From NCBI GenBank assembly GCA_021777055.1, contig JAIQZO010000021.1, positions 1 to 35,654 of the forward strand: a DNA stretch of 35,654 nucleotides. Reading direction: 5' to 3'. Every line of letters begins with the position of its first letter. Within the stretch, counting starts at the first letter, position 1. A program made the position numbers and the translations under genes. This DNA comes from Candidatus Anammoxibacter sp. (GTDB lineage: Bacteria > Planctomycetota > Brocadiia > Brocadiales > Anammoxibacteraceae). Shown in pieces: positions 7,902 through 15,314 of the stretch. The notes under the pieces were generated by a model. The model saw only the letters and a program-made list of their open reading frames with translations. It was not told where the DNA came from and searched no databases.

Positions 7902-8291
7902 TTATTTGCCAGATATCTTTGCATAGAGTAAAAACATTGAATACAGTAAAACAAATATAAGATCACCTATCACGCCTATCAGAAAAATATGCGGTATCAG
8001 CCCCCAATACTTGGTCATGTAGCAAATAAAAATACCTGCAAAGGCAAGCTTACCAATAATACCAAGAATAACTATATTCTTATTGCCATACATATCCCTG
8101 TAGACCATGAAATATCCTATACCAAATGTCATAAACAAGGCAATCCACGAATAATAATAATTTCCCGGAAACGGCGGAACCAGGCCCTGTCTTCTAAACG
8201 CCCAGTCTGTTAAAAATATAGCGGCAACTCCGCCTATAAAATTCCACATTGCTCCAAGAAGAAACATTTTCCTGAACAATTTCTCCAACAT
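7902..8291 (-). CDS. Small four-helix membrane protein of the GMC cluster
   Basis: The 129-residue product has four predicted hydrophobic helices: about 8-26, 44-62, 72-91 and 98-124. It has almost no soluble part. It contains aromatic/Gly-rich turns ('FPGNYYYSWIALFMTFGIGYFMVYRDMYGNKN'). I do not recognise a named family with confidence. The length and topology resemble BphX-like small membrane proteins. AAGGAG is placed 10 bases before the ATG. It sits between the 191-residue membrane protein (35 bases upstream) and the GMC oxidoreductase, so it may anchor or supply electrons or substrate to the oxidoreductase. That role is inference. Confidence 0.8.
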   Translation of the reverse strand: MLEKLFRKMFLLGAMWNFIGGVAAIFLTDWAFRRQGLVPPFPGNYYYSWIALFMTFGIGYFMVYRDMYGNKNIVILGIIGKLAFAGIFICYMTKYWGLIPHIFLIGVIGDLIFVLLYSMFLLYAKISGK

Positions 8292-8326
8292 AGGCTTTTA
8301 TCTCCTTTATCTTATATGATGGGTAC

Positions 8327-8902
8327 TTAAATAACGTCACTGTTACTACTCAAGCGCTTTCCCTCTTTATTCAATTTGTATAGATAAACCGCCATTGCCA
8401 CCGCCCAGACAAGTACCGTCAGTATAAGCATAAACAGAAATGTCTTATCCTCATAAAACCAGGGGGCTGTACCTTCTTTCCACTCATCATATGTCCCTAA
8501 CTTAAATGTAGTGTTTGTCTGTCCGAATATCCACGCCCCTGAAAAGAGGCCAATGCCTAAATAGACAAGCCGGTTCAACCATATACGCCCTCTTCTGACA
8601 AGGCACACACCTGATTTAAATCCCGCAATAGCAGAGGTGAAGAATACAACAAGAAATATTGGAACAAAGAAAGGATAATTTGTAATGGAACCTTTTGTCC
8701 ACCACATATGGGTGGTCTCCCATCCAAAATAGTTGATCATGAAATATACGGGAATCCAGCAGAAAAAGAATATCTGGTACGTCAGGTATTTATAAAATGT
8801 CTTATAATAATATTTCGGCTCCTCTGTCCGCAACTGCCTTTTTGCTATGTCTGCAAATAGATTTCCCAAAGCAAAAGCAACGGGCACATCAATTTGTACC
8901 AT
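8327..8902 (-). CDS. Membrane protein of the GMC cluster, unknown function
   Basis: The 191-residue product has four hydrophobic segments: about 42-60 ('YQIFFFCWIPVYFMINYFGW'), 75-95, 111-125 and 154-174. An extracytoplasmic loop of roughly 25 residues rich in Trp, Thr and Glu precedes the last helix, and the tail is short and charged. Tryptophan and tyrosine are abundant near the helix ends. I cannot assign a family. The perfect AAGGAGG ribosome site stands 9 bases before the ATG. It follows the CrtC/AttH-like gene after 92 bases and precedes the 129-residue membrane protein by 35 bases, so it is part of the same likely operon. Confidence 0.8.
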   Translation of the reverse strand: MVQIDVPVAFALGNLFADIAKRQLRTEEPKYYYKTFYKYLTYQIFFFCWIPVYFMINYFGWETTHMWWTKGSITNYPFFVPIFLVVFFTSAIAGFKSGVCLVRRGRIWLNRLVYLGIGLFSGAWIFGQTNTTFKLGTYDEWKEGTAPWFYEDKTFLFMLILTVLVWAVAMAVYLYKLNKEGKRLSSNSDVI

Positions 8903-8994
8903 AATTAAAGCCTCCTTTTCTTACTAAGATTATAAAATATAGATACCTATACAAGCAGTCATCCTAAGCTGTTACCAGTCAGAACTTCTATTGT

Positions 8995-10164
8995 CTACAT
9001 AAACACATATTCACCATAACCTGTCGCTTCAAAAGGCACACTCTCTTTATCCACTGATTTGTAATATCCGCTACACTTAAAATCAAAGTAAATCATATTT
9101 GCAGCGATAAACGATGGAGGTGATGATGCTTCTGCAACATATTTGAACTCCCCATCTTCGTTGGACGAAAACACCTCCCATTTTTTGGGAGCATTAAACT
9201 CTTTATTGCTTTCAGGATTTAATATATGTTTATACTCCAGATAATTAATCTTTGTATCATCAAATGCATGGCTTTCGTTATTTGGAAAAAACGTTTCACA
9301 ACGCTTTCGAATATTCATCCCAAAAGGGCCACCGGCAAGCATCGTACCTGCACCAAATTTATTCTGAATACTTAAGATCTCATAATGATAATATACCAAC
9401 CTGACTCTAAACATCTTTGAAAAGAGATGCGCAAACTGAACAATACCGTTAAACTGGAAGAAAAATCTGTTCCAGCCATGTTCAAACGATCCAAACCCTT
9501 TTAGATCATATCTCTTACCTTCAAACCGAACAGTCCCCTCCACATTACTAAATGCAGCCCAGTAGCTGAAAACACTCTTTATGTTCGCCCACCATGCAAC
9601 ATTATGGGCTGTGTACTTTAAATTAACCGCTAAACTAATCTCATCTTTTTCTACACTTACTTGATAGTGGGGCCATTTACCAGTAACAAGGGAACTATTT
9701 CTTACCCTTACATCTAAAACATCATTAACAAGTTTTATCTCACTATTCTTGTTAATATATTTCTGGTCCAGGTATGCCATGGGTTCAGTCTGAACCATAC
9801 CAAGGTATTCTCCCGCATCGGAACGTTTCAAGGATGCGGCTTTTAATCGGCCGTAATTATCAATACCATTAACCCCATAAAGTCCGGTCATTATACTTAC
9901 ACGTATTATATTAAACGGCTTTGCATTTGCTTCAACCTTCCACTCAGGCACAAAAAGAGCATACCATCCATCCCACCCTGGCCATCTATTATTATACCCT
10001 TTTCTTAAATAGACAGGATTTTCATAAATTGGTTTTACCCACCATCTGTCCCTTTTTGAAGAGTGATCAAAAATGTTAACTATACGATCAAGATTAAAAT
10101 AGAGAAGTACAAGTACCGCAATACCAACAAAAGCAGTAGATATGTAGATAAGAGATGTTATCAT
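8995..10164 (-). CDS. Membrane-anchored CrtC/AttH-like (lipocalin-fold) protein
   Basis: With the start at 10164 the product has 389 residues. An N-terminal helix (3-24) anchors it, followed by a large beta-rich part. 'LKGFGSFEHGWNRF' (221-234) recalls the G-x-G-x-x-[DE]-H-x-W motif of hydroxyneurosporene synthase CrtC and AttH-type proteins. Those include hydratases and cyclases acting on isoprenoids or other lipids. Resemblance rests on this motif and on the beta-rich pattern, so it is tentative. I prefer the internal ATG because AAGGAGG lies 8 bases upstream of it, and because the 41 residues that a start at 10287 would add are not hydrophobic or domain-like. It is the first gene of the GMC cluster and could act on the same substrate at the membrane face. 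Confidence 0.7.
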   Translation of the reverse strand: MITSLIYISTAFVGIAVLVLLYFNLDRIVNIFDHSSKRDRWWVKPIYENPVYLRKGYNNRWPGWDGWYALFVPEWKVEANAKPFNIIRVSIMTGLYGVNGIDNYGRLKAASLKRSDAGEYLGMVQTEPMAYLDQKYINKNSEIKLVNDVLDVRVRNSSLVTGKWPHYQVSVEKDEISLAVNLKYTAHNVAWWANIKSVFSYWAAFSNVEGTVRFEGKRYDLKGFGSFEHGWNRFFFQFNGIVQFAHLFSKMFRVRLVYYHYEILSIQNKFGAGTMLAGGPFGMNIRKRCETFFPNNESHAFDDTKINYLEYKHILNPESNKEFNAPKKWEVFSSNEDGEFKYVAEASSPPSFIAANMIYFDFKCSGYYKSVDKESVPFEATGYGEYVFM

Positions 10165-10172
10165 ACGCGTAA

Positions 10173-10179
10173 CCTCCTT
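10173..10179 (-). promoter_or_regulatory. Shine-Dalgarno site deciding the start of the CrtC/AttH-like gene
   Basis: AAGGAGG on the minus strand lies 8 bases before the ATG at 10164. It shows that the longer frame beginning at 10287 is not the real start. Confidence 0.85.
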
Positions 10180-10363
10180 AAGTACAAATATTATATCTGA
10201 TTCAGCAATGCCACAACCAAATTTACGATTTGAATAGAGAAATATGGTCCCATGGTCAAATTTGTTTATCCATGGCAGTCTCGGCAATACAAAAACAAAA
10301 AAATTTTTTGCAAGGTAAAACTATACATAAAAGCTTTGTAACCGCGTAGTTACTGGTTACTTG

Positions 10364-10510
10364 ATACTAGATGCTTGATAATTTATTCAACCGGCTTAAA
10401 ATGTTATATTTTAAATCTAAATCGTCTTTTTTTCGTGTTGAAGCTTAACTGGAAGACTAGAAATGTGACTATTTACCAGTATCTAGAATCCAGTATCCAG
10501 CATCTAGTAT
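10364..10510. repeat. Inverted repeat in the 545-base gap upstream of the GMC cluster
   Basis: Bases 10364-10380 and the reverse complement of 10494-10510 (ATACTAGATGCTGGATA type) match at 16 of 17 positions, separated by 113 bases. The right arm also carries a degenerate direct repeat (CCAGTATC twice). Two further small hairpins follow: GCGGCTTTGCCGC at 10518-10530, and AGGAACG paired with CGTTCCT around 10551-10580. No convincing gene lies in 10165-10709, which should also contain the promoter of the GMC cluster. Confidence 0.55.
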
Positions 10511-10709
10511 TTTGGTTGCGGCTTTGCCGCTTTATGATATATCTAAGGAACGTACATGTTATAAATTATGCGCGTTCCTAAGTCGGGAAGAATAAGAGAC
10601 TAGAAATGGTTAATATAATAACAGAACTTTCGGGAAAGAGAGAAATGGCGCGGCAATTGACCGTAAAACGAAACAAGCCCCCGTTACCAAGCGAAGGCAT
10701 CTTAAACTT

Positions 10710-11090
10710 TTACGACATAGCAACTGCCTCAATCTCTATGCCAACCCCTTTGGGAAGTCTTGAAACTTCTACTGCAGCTCTTGCAGGAAAGCTGCCTTGG
10801 AAAAACATCCCGTAAGTCTTATTAACACACTCATAATCTGATAAATCTGTCAAATATACTGTTGTCTTAACAACCTTATCTAGGGATGATCCGGCAGAGG
10901 TAAGTATATTTTTAATATTCTCCAAGACCTGTTTTGTCTGGCCTTCAATATCTTTAGCTTCTATTTCACCAGTTTTCGGATCAATAGGGATCTGGCCCGA
11001 AACAAAAATAAGATTACAAGCCTTAACAGCTTGCGAGTATGGGCCTATTGCGGAAGGTGCACTATTACATGAAATTATTGTCTTATTCAT
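10710..11090 (-). CDS. ridA: RidA/YjgF reactive enamine-imine deaminase
   Basis: The 126-residue protein is a full-length RidA. RidA hydrolyses reactive 2-aminoacrylate and related enamines formed by PLP enzymes, as a cytoplasmic homotrimer. Family features seen are '[11 protein letters not shown]' (13-23), '[14 protein letters not shown]' (29-42), 'VYLTDLSDY' (78-86) and '[15 protein letters not shown]' (101-115), whose Arg104 corresponds to the substrate-carboxylate-binding arginine. It ends in 'IEIEAVA' as is usual. It stands downstream of the PD40 lipoprotein gene on the same strand, separated by a hairpin terminator, so it may have its own promoter. Confidence 0.95.
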   Translation of the reverse strand: MNKTIISCNSAPSAIGPYSQAVKACNLIFVSGQIPIDPKTGEIEAKDIEGQTKQVLENIKNILTSAGSSLDKVVKTTVYLTDLSDYECVNKTYGMFFQGSFPARAAVEVSRLPKGVGIEIEAVAMS

Positions 11091-11120
11091 AATTTGAAAT
11101 GGGCGACACTCTTAATAAAT

Positions 11121-11150
11121 GGGAGGGAAAATCAAAAAATTCACCCTCCC
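11121..11150 (-). terminator. Hairpin terminator after the PD40 lipoprotein gene
   Basis: A 7-bp GC-rich stem (GGGAGGG at 11121-11127 with CCCTCCC at 11144-11150) encloses an AT-rich loop. It lies 12 bases past the stop at 11163 and is followed by ATTTATTA on the minus strand. Confidence 0.6.
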
Positions 11151-11162
11151 TAAAGAAATCAA

Positions 11163-12317
11163 CTATTCTATCCAGTCGGCAATAAATACATTTGTTTCAC
11201 CCCTAACTTTCGCGTTACGGTTAGAGGCAAACACAAGAGTCTTACCATCATGGCTAAACATTGGGAAACCATCAAAGGTGTCATTAAATGTAACTTGTTC
11301 CAAACCTGTTCCATCAACATTAATTATATAGAGGTCAAAATTACGACCTTTAGGGTCACCAAGGTTTGATGAAAAGATGATCTGCTTTCCATTTGGATGC
11401 ATATAAGGGCCAAAGTTTGCGGCATGATTATCCGTTACCTGTGTCTGATTTGAACCGTCCGCATCCATAACGTAGATCTCCAGTTCACTTGGTCTGACAA
11501 GCCCCTCGCTTAACAACATTTCATAATTGGCAAGCTCTTCATCACTTGTGGGGTAATGAGCCCTATAAACAATTTTCTTATTATCAAATGAGAAAAAAGG
11601 ACCCCCGTCATACCCTTTTTTATGGGTCAACCTTTTAACGTCTGTTCCATCCACATTCATTGTGTATATTTCCAGATCACCATCGCGAACGGACGTAAAC
11701 ACTATCTTTTTACCGTCGGGAGATATGGTACCCTCTGCGTCATATCCGTCAGTATATGTCAACCTTGTAAGATTAGAGCCGTCGATATCCGCCGCAAAAA
11801 TATCAAATGTCTTATACAAAGGCCAGACATACCCCTGTTCGTGGCCAGGAACCGGCGGGCAGTCAGGACTCCCCAAATGTGTTGACGAGTATATAATGCT
11901 ATCTTTATTCGGCACAATGTATGAACATGTCGTCCTGCCTTTTCCTGTACTTACCAACTTCACATCTGTTCCATCACTATTCATTGTGAAAATCTGATCA
12001 CAACCAAACCCGTCGCGAGTTGATTGAAATATCAATCTCTTCGCATCGTAAGAGAAATATGCTTCTGCATTCTCACCACCAAATGAGAGCTGTCTTATAT
12101 TTGCAAGGTGTTTTTCACCAGAAACCCGATTTTGTTCCGTATCCTTATTCTCATTAGTTGCACTTGAACTACTTAATCGAAGGTCGTAAATTGGATTATG
12201 ATTTGACGAATTTGACAAAGATGCAACATTTATTACGGTCGCTTTATTTGCATTGCATCCTGCAAAAAAAGCCCCTGCTGCAATTACAGCAAACAATACT
12301 ATAGTTCGATTTTTCAT
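11163..12317 (-). CDS. PD40/TolB-like beta-propeller lipoprotein
   Basis: The chosen ATG gives 384 residues with a lipoprotein signal (MKNRTIVLFAVIAAGAFFAG, then Cys21 as the likely lipidated residue). A TTG 15 bases upstream would only add five polar residues. The mature part contains at least five PD40/WD40-like blades of the type 'SPDGKKIVFTSVRDGDLEIYTMNVDGTDVKRLT'. The repeated core is D-G-[KT]-x-[IL]-[VI]-F-x-S followed by [DE]-[IL]-[YF]-x-M/I-[ND]-x-D-G-[TS]. Such TolB-type propellers usually bind proteins or peptides at the envelope, and no enzyme site is visible. The divergent neighbour glmS is on the other strand. Comparable propellers are fused to cytochrome domains in planctomycetes, which fits the guessed host but is not proof. 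Confidence 0.85.
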   Translation of the reverse strand: MKNRTIVLFAVIAAGAFFAGCNANKATVINVASLSNSSNHNPIYDLRLSSSSATNENKDTEQNRVSGEKHLANIRQLSFGGENAEAYFSYDAKRLIFQSTRDGFGCDQIFTMNSDGTDVKLVSTGKGRTTCSYIVPNKDSIIYSSTHLGSPDCPPVPGHEQGYVWPLYKTFDIFAADIDGSNLTRLTYTDGYDAEGTISPDGKKIVFTSVRDGDLEIYTMNVDGTDVKRLTHKKGYDGGPFFSFDNKKIVYRAHYPTSDEELANYEMLLSEGLVRPSELEIYVMDADGSNQTQVTDNHAANFGPYMHPNGKQIIFSSNLGDPKGRNFDLYIINVDGTGLEQVTFNDTFDGFPMFSHDGKTLVFASNRNAKVRGETNVFIADWIE

Positions 12318-12370
12318 AGTTTGTTCAGACAATACCTTATCTTATGTAAAAAGTTTAAAGAATCTTAAAA

Positions 12371-12922
12371 TTATTTCATATCATACAGTTTTATATCTTC
12401 AATACCCATCTCTGTCTTTTTCAAAACAATGGCTTCTATTTGAGAAACCCTATCTTCTATTTGATTTAAACGTTTTGAAACATCCCAGTAGACGACAAAA
12501 CCCAGGATTAAGATCAAAACTGTGTAGGCAACGATAATCCAGGTTAAAAAACTATCTTTTGTAAACCTTTTTTCTTTTACTTTCTTCCCCGTTGCACCAT
12601 CTTGTGATATCTTTGAGAATATTTTTAATACAGTATCTGGTCCTGCAGTTATGCTCGGTTCTTTAATCACTTTCCCCAAATCCAATTTCGAGTCTTTTTT
12701 ACTCTCTGCAGATATATTATCTTCTACCTTAAGAGGAATTATGGGATCTGTGGTTTTGCTGGAGGTATCGTCAACTTTATCATCTTTTTTATCTAAGGCT
12801 TTCTCCTTTGTACTGTGTAGAGGTCCATCATTGTATACTGGTTTGTACACTTTATCTTCAGATTCATTAACCTTTGGCACTGCATTTTTGGAACTGTTAT
12901 CTTGCTCTTTTTTCTCTTCCAT
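12371..12922 (-). CDS. Single-pass membrane protein with disordered N-terminus and coiled coil
   Basis: The 183-residue product starts with about 120 very hydrophilic, Lys/Glu/Asp/Ser-rich residues that look disordered. One helix follows (about 126-146, 'LTWIIVAYTVLILILGFVVYW'), then a short heptad-like segment ('VSKRLNQIEDRVSQIEAIVLKKTE', 148-171) likely to form a coiled coil. No domain is recognised. It lies 53 bases upstream of the PD40 lipoprotein on the same strand, so the two may be co-transcribed. A structural or scaffolding role at the membrane is possible but not shown. Confidence 0.75.
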   Translation of the reverse strand: MEEKKEQDNSSKNAVPKVNESEDKVYKPVYNDGPLHSTKEKALDKKDDKVDDTSSKTTDPIIPLKVEDNISAESKKDSKLDLGKVIKEPSITAGPDTVLKIFSKISQDGATGKKVKEKRFTKDSFLTWIIVAYTVLILILGFVVYWDVSKRLNQIEDRVSQIEAIVLKKTEMGIEDIKLYDMK

Positions 12923-13033
12923 TTCGTTTCAGTCAAGCTCTAATGCAAATTATATTTTATCGTATTATTGCCGATATATATATCTATTATAACTATAAAC
13001 CGGGAAATTGCTTTTTGCTATTAGGAAATTTGG

Positions 13034-13039
13034 TATAAT
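13034..13039 (+). promoter_or_regulatory. Possible -10 element for glmS
   Basis: TATAAT is present about 90 bases before the glmS ATG, but no good -35 box stands at 16-18 bases. Only a weak assignment is possible. A glmS ribozyme is not visible in the leader. Confidence 0.3.
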
Positions 13040-13126
13040 CTACATTATAAATGATTTTCCTGTCAAGCAAATTGCAACAATTTAACTACGGCTAAGCCGA
13101 AACATTTTTAACTATACTAAATTATT

Positions 13127-14953
13127 ATGTGCGGAATAGTTGGATATATTGGCAGCAAGGACGCTGCATCATTATTGCTAAACGGAATAAAACGATTGGA
13201 ATATAGAGGATATGACTCTGCAGGGATAGCAGGGATGAACGGCAATGGCCTATATTGTCATAAATCTGTAGGTAAAGTTGCCTCTCTTGAGGAGAAAGTT
13301 AAAAGCCTTAACATCAATAGTAATCTCGGCATTGTTCATACACGATGGGCAACACACGGCGCACCAACCACAGAAAATGCACACCCACACCTTGACTGCA
13401 CCGGGGAAATCGCCGTTGTACATAACGGTATAATAGAAAATTGTGATACCCTTAAGGCCCACCTGGAGGAGGAAGGGCACAAGTTTACGAGTGAAACAGA
13501 TACAGAAGTCCTTGCGCATCTTATTGAAAAAAATTACACAGGAAACCTGGAACTTGCAGTAAGGCTCACGCTACAGCATGTTGTCGGCGCTTATGGAATT
13601 GCGGTCATTCACGCTAAGGAACCAGACAAATTAATCACTGCAAGGAATGGAAGCCCTATAGTTATCGGAATAGGCGACGGTGAATATTTTGTTGCCTCGG
13701 ATGTTGCCCCAATTATTGAACACACAAAAGATGTCATCTACCTTGATGATAGAGAAATGGCAGTGCTAACAAAAGAAGGATGCACAACAAAAACCATTGA
13801 TGATACACCAACCTCTAAAAAGACCGAAAAAATCTTGTGGGACATAGATTTGATAGAGAAAAGTGGTTACGACCATTTTATGTTAAAAGAGATACATGAA
13901 CAACCCGAATCAATTGTTAATGCGATGAGAGGCAGGTTTGAAGATGGCAGCAAACACATCGCCAGATTTGGGGGCTTAAAGTGCGACGAAGATATCCTTA
14001 AGACGATAAAGCGGATTGTAATTATTGCATGCGGAACCTCCTGGCATTCAGGTTTGATAGGAGAGTATATATTTGAAGAGTTTCTTCGCATACCTGTTGA
14101 AGTGGAATATGGATCGGAGTTCAGATATAGAAACCCCATAATAGGAAAAGATACGTTGGTAATAGCCATAAGCCAGTCAGGGGAGACGGCAGATACACTT
14201 GCAGGACTAAAACTGGCAAAAGAGAAAGGTTGCATGGTACTTGGAGTATGTAACATTGTTGGAAGTTCAATCGCCAGGGAATCAAATTTTGGCATCTTTC
14301 TACACGCGGGGCCTGAAATTGGTGTGGCATCCACCAAGGCATTTACGTCGCAAATAACAGTACTATATCTTTTTGCTTTATACCTGGCACAATTAAGAGG
14401 CAATCCAAATAAGTTAACAGAAACAGTTGATCAATTACGGTTAATTCCAGATCAGATAAAAAAGATATTGGAAAAGGAAGATGAAATAGTTCGTTTGTCT
14501 GAGCTCTACAAAGCCAGTGAAAATTTTCTCTACCTTGGTAGGGGTTTCAATTTCCCTGTAGCATTGGAAGGGGCACTAAAGCTAAAAGAGATCTCATATA
14601 TACATGCAGAAGGCATGCCTGCGGCAGAGATGAAACACGGGCCCATCGCCCTGATTACCAAAGATATGCCCGTTGTGTTCATTGCCATAAAAGACAGCGG
14701 TTACCAAAAAGTTTTGGGAAACATTAAAGAGGTGAAAGCACGTGGCGGCAAAATAATTGCAATTGCAACTGAAGGAGATGAAACTTTAAGAGAAAAAGTT
14801 GATCATATCTTCTTTGTCCCCCATACATGCGAAGCCTTAACGCCCATATTAACAGTTATTCCACTTCAGCTTCTCGCATACCATATTGCCGTAATGAGAG
14901 GAAGTGACGTTGATATGCCCAGGAATCTAGCAAAGAGTGTTACGGTTGAGTAG
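13127..14953 (+). CDS. glmS: Glutamine-fructose-6-phosphate aminotransferase (isomerizing)
   Basis: The 608-residue enzyme makes glucosamine-6-phosphate from fructose-6-phosphate and glutamine, the entry to peptidoglycan and lipopolysaccharide amino sugars. The N-terminal glutaminase domain starts 'MCGIVGYIG', with Cys2 as nucleophile after Met removal, and includes 'HTRWATHGAPTTENAHPH'. Two SIS domains follow: the first with 'CGTSWHSG' and 'SQSGETADT', the second with 'GRGFNFPVALEGALKLKEISYIHAEG'. It ends with the family's canonical 'DMPRNLAKSVTVE'. Length and all key motifs are complete. The start is fixed by the required Met-Cys, despite the lack of a clear Shine-Dalgarno site. It is divergent from the 183-residue gene. 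Confidence 0.98.
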   Translation: MCGIVGYIGSKDAASLLLNGIKRLEYRGYDSAGIAGMNGNGLYCHKSVGKVASLEEKVKSLNINSNLGIVHTRWATHGAPTTENAHPHLDCTGEIAVVHNGIIENCDTLKAHLEEEGHKFTSETDTEVLAHLIEKNYTGNLELAVRLTLQHVVGAYGIAVIHAKEPDKLITARNGSPIVIGIGDGEYFVASDVAPIIEHTKDVIYLDDREMAVLTKEGCTTKTIDDTPTSKKTEKILWDIDLIEKSGYDHFMLKEIHEQPESIVNAMRGRFEDGSKHIARFGGLKCDEDILKTIKRIVIIACGTSWHSGLIGEYIFEEFLRIPVEVEYGSEFRYRNPIIGKDTLVIAISQSGETADTLAGLKLAKEKGCMVLGVCNIVGSSIARESNFGIFLHAGPEIGVASTKAFTSQITVLYLFALYLAQLRGNPNKLTETVDQLRLIPDQIKKILEKEDEIVRLSELYKASENFLYLGRGFNFPVALEGALKLKEISYIHAEGMPAAEMKHGPIALITKDMPVVFIAIKDSGYQKVLGNIKEVKARGGKIIAIATEGDETLREKVDHIFFVPHTCEALTPILTVIPLQLLAYHIAVMRGSDVDMPRNLAKSVTVE

Positions 14954-14997
14954 TGAATAGTGAAAAACTAAAAGTGCAAAGTTAATAGTCAATTGCT

Positions 14998-15026
14998 GGA
15001 GCAGTCTTGCAGACTGCTCCTAAATG
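14998..15026 (+). terminator. Hairpin after glmS
   Basis: A perfect 9-bp stem (GGAGCAGTC at 14998-15006, GACTGCTCC at 15012-15020) with a 5-base loop lies 45 bases after the glmS stop. Only a broken T-run follows, so efficiency is uncertain. Other than this and the small frame at 15121-15246, 14954-15314 shows nothing. Confidence 0.65.
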
Positions 15027-15120
15027 TTTCTGATTAAATAGTTAATATAATATATTTGATGTATTGAAGCAGAAGAATGAACCACGTTATCAAGATTACG
15101 TTTTATCTATTTCCCTGCAT

Positions 15121-15246
15121 TTAAATCATGCCAGAACGTGTTAAAAATTCTGGGAACAGCAACCCAATTTCAGCACTTCTTTCCGCAATATCATTGTAAA
15201 TAGCAAAGTGGCGTCCATGTTTATTGTTTTCAGTATAGTAAACCAT
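15121..15246 (-). CDS. Small 41-residue open frame, possibly a gene remnant
   Basis: An ATG-to-TAA frame encodes a protein-like sequence containing HGRHFAIYNDIAERSAEIG. The composition is balanced and unlike random translated AT-rich DNA. There is no Shine-Dalgarno site and an in-frame stop lies 12 bases upstream of the ATG. It could be a small real protein or the 3' end of a decayed gene. I recognise no family. Confidence 0.3.
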   Translation of the reverse strand: MVYYTENNKHGRHFAIYNDIAERSAEIGLLFPEFLTRSGMI

Positions 15247-15314
15247 ATAAATATGTATTTAAAATAAGTTTATTGTTACACATTGTTTCCTATATGCACT
15301 TACTAAAATAGCTT

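Noticed and set aside
10606..10815. Plus-strand 69-residue frame overlapping the end of ridA
   Set aside because: Half of it is antisense to the conserved end of ridA, and it lacks a ribosome site and any family pattern.
12923..13126. glmS ribozyme in the leader of glmS
   Set aside because: The leader is AT-rich with only a small CGGCTAAGCCG hairpin. It lacks the extended conserved core of the ribozyme.
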